Assembly (NCBI RefSeq): GCF_016654005.1
Contig: NZ_JAEPWN010000005.1
Span: 186,001 to 250,000 of the forward strand
Source: Brevundimonas nasdae
Lineage (GTDB): Bacteria > Pseudomonadota > Alphaproteobacteria > Caulobacterales > Caulobacteraceae
DNA: 64,000 bases
Reading direction: 5' to 3'
A program made the translations under genes and the position numbers. Below the pieces are notes generated by a model. The model saw nothing but the letters and a program-made list of their open reading frames with translations, was not told the DNA's origin and did not search any database. Shown piece by piece: positions 54,311-63,266 of the stretch (positions are counted from its first letter, which is position 1; each line of letters starts with the position of its first letter).

Positions 54311-54972
54311 GATACGTCCTCGATTTTCAGTCCAAGGGGGTTCTTCATCAGCTCGGCCTCGGTGCGGGGCGGCTGGGTCGTTGTGGTGATCAGGGCGCGC
54401 CAGCGCTCGACGCCGGCCTGCTGGCCGTTGACGAAACGGGTCTCGCGCCATTGCAAATCGTAGGTCCGCTCGGTGCGCCGCACGACGTTGAGCACTTCGA
54501 CGTTGACGGCTTCGCGTCCGACCTCGGCGAAGGGGTCGTGGCTCTGCGCCCAGGCGTTAAGGAAGCTCGCCGCCTTGGGCATCATCAGGTCGTAGGCCCG
54601 AAGCCAGTTCTGCCGGATCACGATCGGGTCGATCGACTTGGAGCGGACGTCACGCACCCAGCCGGCCAGCGCGTGTCCGATCTGGGCTTCGGTCGGTTCG
54701 TAGCGGCCGCCGATCGCTGTGATCCTCTGGGTCTGTCCGAGATCGGAGACCTCGACCACGAAGGGTTTGACGACGGCCCTGTCGGCCTGCACCCACCAGC
54801 CCGCTCCGAGGAAACCGGCGAGGACGAGATTGGCCACCGCGATACGGCGCCAGTTCCGGGCATGGGCCAGGGACAGCCCCATCCGGTCGTCCCAGATCTG
54901 GCCGGCGCGCTGATAGGGGGTCGTCTCGGGCGCCGAGGCCAAGGCGCGTTTGGGACGAAAGAAGGGGTGCAT
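54289..54972 (-). CDS. trbF: TrbF/VirB8-like inner membrane protein
   Basis: 227 residues from the ATG at 54972 (MHPFFRPKRALASAPETTPYQRAGQIWDDRMG). One span (IAVANLVLAGFLGAGWWVQ) precedes the NTF2-like periplasmic domain with VEVSDLGQTQRITAIGGRYEPTEAQIGHALAGWV and TYDLQWRETRFVNGQQAG. VirB8 homologues nucleate channel assembly. It lies 2 bp downstream of trbL. Confidence 0.92.
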   Translation of the reverse strand: MHPFFRPKRALASAPETTPYQRAGQIWDDRMGLSLAHARNWRRIAVANLVLAGFLGAGWWVQADRAVVKPFVVEVSDLGQTQRITAIGGRYEPTEAQIGHALAGWVRDVRSKSIDPIVIRQNWLRAYDLMMPKAASFLNAWAQSHDPFAEVGREAVNVEVLNVVRRTERTYDLQWRETRFVNGQQAGVERWRALITTTTQPPRTEAELMKNPLGLKIEDVSWTPDAS

Positions 54973-54974
54973 GG

Positions 54975-56384
54975 TCAGGACTCCTCGTTTCTCAGGTTGG
55001 GAGACAGGACGCCGCTGGTTTCGCCAGCAGGCATGAGGCCGCGCCCGGCGTTGGCGACGAAGAAGGCTTGCAGGGCCTGGGCGCGCGCAGGCGGCTTCGA
55101 CCCGCCGGACGCAGCCGACCGAGCGGCGGCCTGATGGAAGTCGGACCGGGCGGCCTTGGTCTCCGCGGCGATCTTCTCGGCCGGCCGGCCCGGACGCGCC
55201 CCGCCGCCATCGTTGGCCGCGCCGCCGGATCCTGTGGCTTCGCCCGAAGCCGAACCCGATGCCTGGCGAGGCTGCCAAGCCACGGCGGGCTCAGACACGC
55301 CGCCAGGGGAAGGCGAGGGCGCGGCTGACATCGCCCCGCCCGATGGTCGACGCGGACCGGACGGCGACGGATTGTCATTGGAGGGTTTGGGAGGCGTCGA
55401 GGGCGGAGGCGACATTGGCGGGGTCGGGGATCGGCCGCCTCCAGCGCCGGCCGCGGCCCGGGCCGGGCCAGACATCTTAGCCGCGCCGCCTGCGACCGCC
55501 GTGCCCGCACCCGCGATCCCGGCTCCGGCCAAAGCGGCGCTGCCGCCGACGGCGATTCCGGCCGTGATGGCGGCCCCGGCGCCCAGGGCCGGCCCGCCCG
55601 TCACCAGGGCCGAAGCCAGATTGGGGATGAACATCGCCAGCATGGCCAGAAGGATCGAGGCGACGAGGATGCTCAACGCTTCGTAGATGTCGGGATTGGC
55701 CGAAGGCTGGAGCTGGTCGAAGACGGTTCGGGCCCCGGAGATCACGATGGCCAGGGCGAGCACCTTCAGGCCCGACGACACGACGTAGCCCAAGGGCCGT
55801 TCGGCCAGGAAGGCGGACTTGTTCCAGATGCCGAAGGGCAGGAGGATGAACCCGCCCAGAGTGACGATCTTGAACTCGAGCAGGGCCACGATGATCTGCA
55901 GCGCCAGCACGGCGAAGGCCAGCATGATGCCGATCATGGCCAGGCCCAGGATCAGAGCGTCTGCCATGTTGCCGACCACGTCGAGCGGATTGTCGACGGG
56001 CGCAGGGGTCTCGCCCAACGCCTTCACGATCTCCCAACCCTGGGCCAGGATGGCCCCCGGATTGAGGAAGTCGGCCCGGCTGAGCGATCCGCCCCCGGCC
56101 GTCAGACCCAGTTCAATGAACCCGGCGTAGATCGTCTCGGACAGCTGTTGCCAGTCGTTGATCAGCCAAGCGAAGGCTCCGATCAGCAGCACCTTTCCAA
56201 AGCCGGAGGCCAGCACTTCGCGATTGGAAGACATCGCCCACTGGATCCCGGTCAGGGCGACGACCAGGACAATCAGGAGCCCGAAGACGCCGTTGACCGC
56301 GCCCTGCAGGGCGTCGAACCCGGCCGAGATGGTGTTGGAGAACACCACCATCAGCTCATTGGGGGTTTCCACTCCGACCGACAT
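54975..56384 (-). CDS. trbL: TrbL/VirB6-like polytopic membrane protein
   Basis: 469 residues. The N-terminal half contains at least five membrane spans (GVFGLLIVLVVALTGIQWAM; VLLIGAFAWLINDW; ALILGLAMIGIMLAFAVLALQIIVALLEF; VVSSGLKVLALAIVISG; LAMLAMFIPNLASALVTGG), typical of TrbL. The C-terminal half is a hydrophilic, Pro/Ala/Gly/Ser-rich tail (about residues 310-420), long for the family and probably cytoplasmic or periplasmic and disordered. It forms part of the inner-membrane channel. Confidence 0.9.
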   Translation of the reverse strand: MSVGVETPNELMVVFSNTISAGFDALQGAVNGVFGLLIVLVVALTGIQWAMSSNREVLASGFGKVLLIGAFAWLINDWQQLSETIYAGFIELGLTAGGGSLSRADFLNPGAILAQGWEIVKALGETPAPVDNPLDVVGNMADALILGLAMIGIMLAFAVLALQIIVALLEFKIVTLGGFILLPFGIWNKSAFLAERPLGYVVSSGLKVLALAIVISGARTVFDQLQPSANPDIYEALSILVASILLAMLAMFIPNLASALVTGGPALGAGAAITAGIAVGGSAALAGAGIAGAGTAVAGGAAKMSGPARAAAGAGGGRSPTPPMSPPPSTPPKPSNDNPSPSGPRRPSGGAMSAAPSPSPGGVSEPAVAWQPRQASGSASGEATGSGGAANDGGGARPGRPAEKIAAETKAARSDFHQAAARSAASGGSKPPARAQALQAFFVANAGRGLMPAGETSGVLSPNLRNEES

Positions 56385-56396
56385 CGCTTGCGCTCC

Positions 56397-57146
56397 TCAG
56401 TCCCGCGCGTGCGACAGGGGATCGAAGGTCGGTGCGGCGGGCGTTCCGGCCGAGCCCGCCCAGCGGCGGCGACGGGCCTCGTCCCCCGAGGCCTGGGTCG
56501 CGGCGTCGCGCGCCGTCGCCTCGGCCAGAAGCCGGGACTGGGCGAGCATGATGGTGCGCAAGGCCGCCAGATCCTCGGCAAGGACGGCCAGCATCTGGTT
56601 GGAGGACTGGATCGCGGCGGTCTGGCCTGAAGCGGCCTCGCTGGCCGAGAGGGCGCCCGTCAGCCGCTGATTGCGTCCCTGTCCAAGACGTTCGAGCTCG
56701 GCTGCCGTGCGAGCCACATCCTCGGCCGTTCGCCGGGCGTTGGCGGTCCGGGCCTGCCCCTGCTCCAGAAGACGCAGCATGTCCGAACCGGACAGGTCAT
56801 CGGGATAGAGGCTCTGGAACTGCTGCTCCAGGCCGCTGACCGAGCTGGCGATCCCGCGCGCCGTACGGGCCAGTTCGGCCATGTCGCGCAACGACTGGCT
56901 GTTGCCGGTCAGGTGGCTGTAAGGCGAGGCCGCAAGGCTCTTGGCCTCGTTGGCCAGGCTCTCCAGTTGCCGCGCGGCCTGCAGGGCGTTTTCGATATGG
57001 TTTCGAGGGTCGAAGACGACCTGTTGTGCAGGGACGGGCGTCGCAGTCGCCAGCAGGCTGACGGCGACGAGGCCGATGGCCAGTATCTGGACCGGCCTAT
57101 TCGGCCGCGAGCGGTCGGGCGAAGGCGTCGAAAACAGCATCAACAT
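56397..57146 (-). CDS. trbJ: TrbJ/VirB5-like periplasmic protein
   Basis: 249 residues with a signal peptide (RPVQILAIGLVAVSLLATATPVPAQQ). The mature protein begins VVFDPRNHIENALQAARQLESLANEAKSLA, the canonical TrbJ start, followed by long helices. It has roles in pilus assembly and entry exclusion. The start overlaps the 3' end of trbE by 50 bp, which makes the exact start uncertain; the Met two codons on is equally possible. Confidence 0.88.
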   Translation of the reverse strand: MLMLFSTPSPDRSRPNRPVQILAIGLVAVSLLATATPVPAQQVVFDPRNHIENALQAARQLESLANEAKSLAASPYSHLTGNSQSLRDMAELARTARGIASSVSGLEQQFQSLYPDDLSGSDMLRLLEQGQARTANARRTAEDVARTAAELERLGQGRNQRLTGALSASEAASGQTAAIQSSNQMLAVLAEDLAALRTIMLAQSRLLAEATARDAATQASGDEARRRRWAGSAGTPAAPTFDPLSHARD

Positions 57147-59520
57147 TGTGCACTCCCTTGGCTGTGAGAAATTCCCGCGCGAATCCGGCCTCTCCGGAGG
57201 CGGCGAGGATGTCGTCGATGAGGGTCTGGTCTTCCGGCGCGCTGGCCCCGCACAGGGCGAGCGCCACGCCGGTCAGGCGCAGATCGAACAGGCGTCGGCC
57301 GCGCGGCTGGCGCCAGTAATAGGCCCGCTTGGGCGTGGCGAAGGCGATCAGCTCGAGCTGGCGCCGGTTCAGGCCGAACCCCTGATAGAGGCGCGCCGAA
57401 GACGGTTCGAGCGCGCGGGGGTTGGGCAGGAAGACCTGAGTCGGGCAGCTCTCGATCAGACTGGTCGCGATCGGCGAGGCGGCCACGTCATCCAGGCTCT
57501 GGGTCGCGAACACGACGGCGACCCGCTTCTTGCGCAGCGTCTTCAGCCACTCCCGGATCTTGGCCGCGAATGCGGTCTCCCCAAGGAACAGCCAGGCCTC
57601 GTCGAGCACCAGCAGTGTGGGTCGACCGTCGAAGCTGCGCTCCAGATGATGGAAGAGGGCCGACAGAACCGGAGCTACAGCCGAGGGCGTGGCCATCATG
57701 CTTTCGAGCTCGAAGGTGTCGAACCGGCTGGGAACCAGCGCCTCGCCCTCTCCGTCGAGCAGGGCGCCGTGCGGACCTTTGAGTGTCAGAGGCTCCAGCG
57801 CGGCGGCGACAGCCTTGTCCTGAACCAGGGCGCAGAAGACCGTCAGGGTGCGCTGCGCCACGGGGGCGTCGGCCAGGGCTGCGAGCGCCGCCCAGATTTC
57901 TTCACGGATCCTTGGAACAGGCTCCAGCCCCGCGAGCCGGACGGTCTCGGCGATCCATTCCGACGCCCAGGCCCGTTCGATCTCCTGGTCGATGCCTGCC
58001 AGAGGCTGCAGCGAAAACCGGGCGCCGGGCTCCAGCGCGCGCCAGCAGCCGCCGGCGGCCAGCGTCGCGGCCCGGGCCGAGCGGCCTTTGTCGAAGAAAA
58101 CCACCCGCGCTTCGGGATAGCGGAACCACTGCAGGGCCAAAAACGAGAGTAGCGCGCTCTTGCCCGAGCCCGTTGGTCCGACCACCATGGCATGGCCGAC
58201 ATCGCCGACGTGGAGCACCAGACGGAAGGGGGTGGACCCTGTCGTTCGGGCCGTCGCCAGCGGCGGGCCGTCCAGATTGAGGTCCATGGACGGACCGGCC
58301 CACACCGCCGACACCGGCAGCAGATCGGCGAGGTTCAGCGTCGAGACAAGCGGTCTGCGGACGTCGGCATAGGGCTCGCCCGGCAGGGAGCCAAGCCAGG
58401 CCTCAACGGCGTTCAAATCCTCAATCCGGGCAAGCAAACCTTGGGCGTTCAAGGCCGCCTCGACGGCTCGTGCTTTGGCGGCAACGCCCTCTTCCGTCGC
58501 ATCAAGCACCGTTACCGTGAGGGTCAGATAGCCGAAGGCGCAGGCCTCAGCGCCGAGAGCGGCCAGGGCGCCGTCGCATTCCTCGGTCTTGGAGGCCGCG
58601 TCGGTATCGAGGAGAGGAACCTCCTCCTTGGTGATGGCCTCCCGTAGAAGAACACCCACGCCCTTGCGCTTGGCGAACCAGCGCTTCCTCAACTTGACGA
58701 TCTCCCGCTCGGCCTCCGGCTTGTCGAGACCGATCCAGCGGGCCGTCCAGCGGTAGGGAAACGGCAGGGCGCCGAGCGCATCGAGCAAGCCGGGCCGGGT
58801 GATAGACGGCAGGCCGCGCACGGACACGACCTTGAGCCAGCGGTCGCCAAGACGCGGCGCGATCCCGCCGGAAAGGTCGGCGTCCGCCAGCCAGGCGTCC
58901 AGATACATCGGTGAATCCGGCGCGGCGACCGGGAAGGTCCTCGGCGACACGCAGTCGTGCAACCAGGTCAGCAGGTCGGTGTCGTCGAGCGGATCGATCT
59001 CGGGCAGGGCGTCCGACAGGAGGTCGAGCGTGGTCGCCGCCTCACGGGTGAAGACCGCCACGGCCTGGCGCCAGTCCGCGCCGCCCTTGGCCAGGCCGTC
59101 GAACAGCCAGCGCTCCATTCTCCGCGTCTCGTCGGCCGGCGGCAGCCAAGTCAGGGCCAGGCGAAAATCCGTCTCGAAGGCCGGGTCGCCAGCCTCGAAG
59201 CGGCTCCGACGTTCCTCGTCGAGAAGCCAGGCGACATCCAGGTCGAACGCGCTCTCCGGATAGGGGGCGGCCTCACGGCGGCGCGCCTCCATATGCAGGC
59301 ACCAGCCTGTTCCGAGACGCTTCAGCGCATTGTTCAGACGCGCCCGGACGGCCATCAGCTCGTCCTCGGTCGAGGATTCCAGGTCCGGTCCCCGGAACCG
59401 GAAGCCCGTGGTGAAGGAGCCGTCCTTGTTGAGGATCACGCCCGGCGCGACCAGGGCGGACCAGGGCAGATGGTCGGCCAGAGCCGCCGGGCGTCTGCGA
59501 TGTTCTTCGAGAAAGCGCAT
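57097..59520 (-). CDS. trbE: TrbE/VirB4-like ATPase
   Basis: 807 residues from the ATG at 59520 (MRFLEEHRRRPAALADHL), 7 bp after trbD. N-terminal CagE/TrbE/VirB4 region (GVILNKDGSFTTGFRFRGPDLESSTEDEL). Walker A VVGPTGSGKSALLSF near residue 450 and Walker B LLVLDEAWLFLGE near residue 640, with LRKKRVAVVFATQSLDDVAAS following. It energises pilus biogenesis and substrate transfer. The length is standard for TrbE. Confidence 0.94.
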   Translation of the reverse strand: MRFLEEHRRRPAALADHLPWSALVAPGVILNKDGSFTTGFRFRGPDLESSTEDELMAVRARLNNALKRLGTGWCLHMEARRREAAPYPESAFDLDVAWLLDEERRSRFEAGDPAFETDFRLALTWLPPADETRRMERWLFDGLAKGGADWRQAVAVFTREAATTLDLLSDALPEIDPLDDTDLLTWLHDCVSPRTFPVAAPDSPMYLDAWLADADLSGGIAPRLGDRWLKVVSVRGLPSITRPGLLDALGALPFPYRWTARWIGLDKPEAEREIVKLRKRWFAKRKGVGVLLREAITKEEVPLLDTDAASKTEECDGALAALGAEACAFGYLTLTVTVLDATEEGVAAKARAVEAALNAQGLLARIEDLNAVEAWLGSLPGEPYADVRRPLVSTLNLADLLPVSAVWAGPSMDLNLDGPPLATARTTGSTPFRLVLHVGDVGHAMVVGPTGSGKSALLSFLALQWFRYPEARVVFFDKGRSARAATLAAGGCWRALEPGARFSLQPLAGIDQEIERAWASEWIAETVRLAGLEPVPRIREEIWAALAALADAPVAQRTLTVFCALVQDKAVAAALEPLTLKGPHGALLDGEGEALVPSRFDTFELESMMATPSAVAPVLSALFHHLERSFDGRPTLLVLDEAWLFLGETAFAAKIREWLKTLRKKRVAVVFATQSLDDVAASPIATSLIESCPTQVFLPNPRALEPSSARLYQGFGLNRRQLELIAFATPKRAYYWRQPRGRRLFDLRLTGVALALCGASAPEDQTLIDDILAASGEAGFAREFLTAKGVHNVDAVFDAFARPLAAE

Positions 59521-59527
59521 CTGCCCC

Positions 59528-59809
59528 TCACGCGTCCAGATGGCCAGGCAGGGCGAGGTGGCGCCGAAGCACATCGAAGAACCGGCGGTCCGCTCTGGCC
59601 GCCCACAAGCCGATCGCGTGGGCGACGGCCCACCACAGAAGGCCGAGCCACCAGATCCGCAGAGCCAGGCCGAGCACCACCGCGATCGTCCCCATGGCGA
59701 TGGCGTAGTCCCGAGGCATCCCGGCCATGAGGATCGGCTCGGTCAGGGCCTGGGCGACCGGAAGATCCCAGCCCTCCGGTCGGCCGTCTTGGAGGGAGCC
59801 GGCCATCAT
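59528..59809 (-). CDS. trbD: TrbD/VirB3-like membrane protein
   Basis: 93 residues from the ATG at 59809 (MMAGSLQDGRPEGWDLPVAQALTEPILMAGMPRDYAIAMG). Two membrane spans (YAIAMGTIAVVLGLAL; WWLGLLWWAVAHAIGLWA) and a basic C-terminus. The P-x-x-M-A-G-M-P motif is the VirB3/TrbD signature. It works with TrbE in pilus assembly. Overlaps trbC by 4 bp. Confidence 0.92.
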   Translation of the reverse strand: MMAGSLQDGRPEGWDLPVAQALTEPILMAGMPRDYAIAMGTIAVVLGLALRIWWLGLLWWAVAHAIGLWAARADRRFFDVLRRHLALPGHLDA

Positions 59810-60126
59810 CCGATCTCCGCCCCGCCGGCGAAGCCGAAGAAGTCGAGGAAGAAGGTCGAGGCCGCGAAGGCGATGCAAAGGCCGAACATGATGCCCAGAC
59901 CGCGCCGCATCGAGGATCCGTTCTCGCTCATCGCGATTCCGGCCCCGAAGACGACCACCGCAACGACCGCGGCGGCCTGGACCACGGGCCCGGTGATGGA
60001 CTGGACCACCTGCTGGAGCGGCCCTTCCCAGGGCATCCCTGAACCTCCGGCTAGGGCCGGCCCGGCCATCATCAGGCCGCACGTCATCATCGCGCCGAAC
60101 AGGCGGCGCCCAAGTCTTCCACGCAT
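59806..60126 (-). CDS. trbC: TrbC/VirB2-like conjugative pilin
   Basis: 106 residues from the ATG at 60126 (MRGRLGRRLFGAMM). Signal-like region ending GPALAGGSG, then two membrane helices (VVQAAAVVAVVVFGAGIAMS; GLGIMFGLCIAFAASTFFLDFFGF) with SENGSSMRRG between. It is the pilus subunit, expected to be processed by the TraF peptidase encoded in the same operon. trbB would normally be directly upstream, but here an insertion separates them. Confidence 0.9.
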   Translation of the reverse strand: MRGRLGRRLFGAMMTCGLMMAGPALAGGSGMPWEGPLQQVVQSITGPVVQAAAVVAVVVFGAGIAMSENGSSMRRGLGIMFGLCIAFAASTFFLDFFGFAGGAEIG

Positions 60127-60184
60127 GTCTTGCTTCCTGTGTTCAGCGCGTCTCAGCGCGATGCACCACATTGCAAGCAAATAT

Positions 60185-60329
60185 ATCCACAGGTTGTCAA
60201 CTCTGTGGATCAATTATTTTACGCGACTTACAAACGACTGTCCGACAACTCACAAAGACTCAAAATACGACTTGTGATGACTTGCGGTCCGAAAGTCGCC
60301 CCGACTTCGATGGCGACTTCGCACGACTT
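60185..60329. repeat. DnaA-box-like palindrome and phased CGACTT repeats
   Basis: An inverted repeat ATCCACAG-n10-CTGTGGAT (60185-60210) contains two inverted 8-of-9 matches to the DnaA box, next to an AT-rich run. CGACTT follows at 60224, 60268, 60302, 60314 and 60324, with variants at 60235 and 60278 and an inverted copy at 60293. Adjacent copies lie 10-12 bp apart, close to one helical turn. Could be an iteron-like origin, a partition-like site or a multi-site operator for trbC. Confidence 0.5.
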
Positions 60330-60395
60330 GCGTTTCGTGCCCGACAGCGCTCGTTGCCAAACGACACCGCCTCAATTTCAGGTGAAGGATTGGCT

Positions 60396-60506
60396 TCAGT
60401 TCAGGACGGCTATCGCGTAGCCGTCGTCGCCCAACGGCTCGACATCGAGCACAGCCTGGACCTTCCGTCCGGTGTCGGTCCGCCAGATGTGGACATCCAA
60501 TCGATC
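60396..60506 (-). pseudogene. trbB: trbB 3'-end remnant (diverged)
   Basis: About 36 codons in the trbB frame: VHIWRTDTGRKVQAVLDVEPLG then DDGYAIAVLN and a stop at 60396. The corresponding end of the trbB at 63495 reads VHIRRTASGRQVQAVLGVEPLG. The two are clearly homologous but differ at several residues, so this is the tail of a different trbB allele, left next to trbC. Confidence 0.82.
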
Positions 60507-60885
60507 CGTGGATGATCGTGCGGCGAGGCGTCCAGATGAAAACATTGGACGACTGGCTCCCGAACTGTCCTTTCAAGGTGAGATAGTGGGAGCTTGGATC
60601 AAGAGCTCTGAGACGTGCCCTGGGTCTGAAACGCACCAGGAGCGGTCATTGTCGCTAGTCCGAGAAGGCGACATTCGTCGGCAGAACGCGATGGCGCACA
60701 TCTTCCAAGCCTACATCTCTGCCGAGCGACGCTCTGGAAGGTCGAGCTTCAGACAACAGCCGCAGCCCAATCAGTCCCCTTCTCTGTTGGGATTTTGCAG
60801 ACCGTGCCTGTGACCATGCGGTGTTGCTGAAGCTGACGTTCGGGGGCCAGATTTAGCGATTTGGCAAAGTGGTCAACGCGACTGC
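60507..60885. other. No gene recognised between trbB remnant and cyclase-like gene
   Basis: The 379 bases show no reading frame with recognisable features on either strand. They may contain the 3' junction of the inserted cassette. Confidence 0.5.
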
Positions 60886-61650
60886 TCAGCCCAGAATTCG
60901 TCGCACGATCCGGTAACCCGACGCCTCGTAGGTCTGCTCCGCAAGGTCAGCTACCGGATTGACCTTCCCTAGGACTGTGCTTTTGCCGGCGGTGTCGTCC
61001 CAGTAGGTTTTCAGCCACACAGCCTTATCTCTCACCGCGCCCGGCGGCCCCGCCAGTCTCTTCGCGATGTAATGACGGATGAGCTTCGCAGGCTTGTCGA
61101 GCAGGACCTTTCCAGCAACAGGCGTCGGGTCGTAGTCGTCAAAGCGGCGCAGATAGTGAACGAACTGGCGTTCCGGTTGTTCGCTGTCATGGACGAGACA
61201 TAAGCCCCCCCATGAGTACCTGTCACAGTCCGCCTTGACGCTCTCACTCACCAGAATCGTAGGGAAAATCGTCTCCCTACACTCCATCCCGTAGGCCTCC
61301 AGCATAGCCGGGCCGAACATGAATTGACCGTCGTGGTGTATGTTTCCGAGGGTCAGACCGCCTCGAACCAAAATGTCGATCTGCAAGAGATTTTCAGCGA
61401 TCGTCGTAAGGCTTTCGAGGATCTCGTACAGCCCAGCCTCAGTCCGATCTGTCGAGATGACGATGCAGTCTGAGAAGTAAGTTAGATTCATACCTAGCGC
61501 GGGGTTTTCGCAGGTACTCACACTCAGTCGATCCATTGCAGCAACGATTTTCGCGCGTTTTTTCGGATCATCGGCTGTCGACTGCACGAGGGCGCTGAAG
61601 CCAAGCATGTCAACGAATGCGACGTATTTTTCGCGGTAGGGATCGGTCAT
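60886..61650 (-). CDS. Class III nucleotide-cyclase-like protein
   Basis: 254 residues. AFVDMLGFSALV carries a metal-binding-type Asp14, and LTYFSDCIVIST carries Asp61, as in the two metal aspartates of adenylyl/guanylyl cyclases. ILVRGGLTLGNI (R96) and MFGPAMLEAYGMEC (112-124) match the later RxGxxxG and GxxVNxAxxxE-type motifs. No regulatory domain or membrane span is present. It is similar in layout to stand-alone cyclases such as those of Pycsar, which make cCMP or cUMP, but base specificity cannot be read here. It overlaps the upstream gene by 4 bp, so the two are co-expressed. Confidence 0.72.
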   Translation of the reverse strand: MTDPYREKYVAFVDMLGFSALVQSTADDPKKRAKIVAAMDRLSVSTCENPALGMNLTYFSDCIVISTDRTEAGLYEILESLTTIAENLLQIDILVRGGLTLGNIHHDGQFMFGPAMLEAYGMECRETIFPTILVSESVKADCDRYSWGGLCLVHDSEQPERQFVHYLRRFDDYDPTPVAGKVLLDKPAKLIRHYIAKRLAGPPGAVRDKAVWLKTYWDDTAGKSTVLGKVNPVADLAEQTYEASGYRIVRRILG

Positions 61651-63266
61651 GACACTACCGTCTCAGCGGGCCTTTTCGCGAGCAACGTGCGTAAGAAGCC
61701 ATCGCTTATGTACTCGCGCAGCTCGTTGTCATCCAGATGCGCTAGAGACGGGTCGTCGGGCGCTTTGCCAAGCTGCGTTGCGAGACCCTTCCGGTCGAAA
61801 TCCGCAAACATGTCCATGAACCGCTCATACATTTCGTAAGGCGTTTGGGCATTTGTGGGCACGTCCTGAATCTCACCGAAATAGGCGGCCTTGTTGGCCT
61901 GCCAATCCTCGAAAGATGCGTCGTCCATCTTCTCGCTAAGGATATGATTGCCCTTCGCAGTTTCGGCCACGATGTAGCACTCACGGCTGTTCTCAAGGAC
62001 TGTGGCGCTTCTCACGATGCCCACGAACGGCTCATCGGGGCCGCCAAAATCGTAGGCTTGACCGATCTTGATCCGCGGTTCGCCACCAAGCAGCGTTTCG
62101 CTGGCGAGAGAGCCGTCGAAGGTGATCGGAAACTCGTGAAGGCTGGCTAGGCTGCGAGCGACCTCAAGCGCGTCACTGTGTTTGAGATTGCGCCGATACT
62201 GCTCGATGACGGTGATTTCGCCCGTCTTGTTGAAATCGTCGATGCGGAAGCCGAGGGGTGCCAACGCCAGAACGGCGTTGGCCTCTAAGGCGCGGTGGAA
62301 GGCCATGTTGACGACGAAGACATAGGCGCTCTCCTTTGGGGCGTCAGGATGCCCCTCATACTGCTCGAGTATTTGAACCGCTCTGAGCACCAGGGCACCG
62401 TTGGGCAAATCCCCCTCAGGTCCCAGAGGGGCGTTGATGTCGATGAACACCAGTCGTTCGTGGTCGCTGGGCTTGTCCAATGCGTCGTGCAGATGGGTCT
62501 TCAGCTTGCTGAACGGTCGGTTGTCCCTGCCGCCGTCATTGTCTGTTCGACCAAGCAGGCCAGACACCGCCCGGCTCTTGGCTTCGACCGTGTAACGCTT
62601 GCCTGAGCCGGTTTTTACGGCGGCGAACTCGCAGTGCCGCTGCCTGCGGCTGTCCTCGTCTTCCAACACCAGCTCATAGCCAGCACGGATGAGCGCACTG
62701 GCTATCATCATTTCGAAGAAAGCCCCCTGAAACTGAGCAGGATCCCGTAGCCGCGCGAGCATCTTGGCTTGCAGGTCGGCATTGTGATCCATGAGGTAGA
62801 GGCTGTAGGCCAAGCCCAGATAGCAGACGACGACGCCAGTGACCGGGGCGCTGTTGATCGGCCCAGCCTCGGCCTTGAAGCGCTTTTGATACTCGATGAA
62901 CGCGGCATGCCACTGCATGATGGGGTGGCGGTCTGCGAGGGCCTTCTCGTTCTCCCGCGCACCCCATTCAAGCGTCAGCTTGTCCTTGATGTAGTCGAGC
63001 AGGAAATCTGGGAACGTCCGCCACTTCTTGCTCCACATGATCCGGTTTTTGACGGCGACAACTTGATGATCGCCGTGCTGAACCGCGATGATGGGCTTCC
63101 CAAAGCCCTGCTGTCGCCGGCGGATCGCCTCGTCAGCCAAATGAGCCGCGTAGGCGCGCTGCATTTCTGGCGGGGCTGTCCGCTCCATCTCAAATCCAAG
63201 GCAGCAGTGCTTGAACTTACGCCCGCTACCACAGTGGCATTTTTGATTTCGGCCGAGCTTGGACAT
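61647..63266 (-). CDS. SEC-C domain protein with PD-(D/E)XK-like nuclease motif
   Basis: 539 residues. N-terminal SEC-C zinc motif CHCGSGRKFKHCC (Cys10, Cys12, Cys21, Cys22). The central part has a nuclease-like arrangement: Glu185 in GAFFEMMIASALIRAGYEL, Glu213 in HCEFAAVK and E228-A-K230 in YTVEAKSR, spaced as in PD-(D/E)XK enzymes (helix Glu, strand acid, ExK). The C-terminal ~200 residues include a beta-rich region (GGEPRIKIGQAYDF). It is the first gene of the cassette. I infer a nucleic-acid-directed effector or partner of the cyclase; the activity is not shown. Confidence 0.62.
   Translation of the reverse strand: MSKLGRNQKCHCGSGRKFKHCCLGFEMERTAPPEMQRAYAAHLADEAIRRRQQGFGKPIIAVQHGDHQVVAVKNRIMWSKKWRTFPDFLLDYIKDKLTLEWGARENEKALADRHPIMQWHAAFIEYQKRFKAEAGPINSAPVTGVVVCYLGLAYSLYLMDHNADLQAKMLARLRDPAQFQGAFFEMMIASALIRAGYELVLEDEDSRRQRHCEFAAVKTGSGKRYTVEAKSRAVSGLLGRTDNDGGRDNRPFSKLKTHLHDALDKPSDHERLVFIDINAPLGPEGDLPNGALVLRAVQILEQYEGHPDAPKESAYVFVVNMAFHRALEANAVLALAPLGFRIDDFNKTGEITVIEQYRRNLKHSDALEVARSLASLHEFPITFDGSLASETLLGGEPRIKIGQAYDFGGPDEPFVGIVRSATVLENSRECYIVAETAKGNHILSEKMDDASFEDWQANKAAYFGEIQDVPTNAQTPYEMYERFMDMFADFDRKGLATQLGKAPDDPSLAHLDDNELREYISDGFLRTLLAKRPAETVVS

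Noticed and set aside
60886..61650. Confirmed Pycsar system
   Set aside because: The cyclase-like motifs fit, but the neighbour is a SEC-C/nuclease-like protein rather than a TIR or membrane effector, and the nucleotide product cannot be read from sequence.
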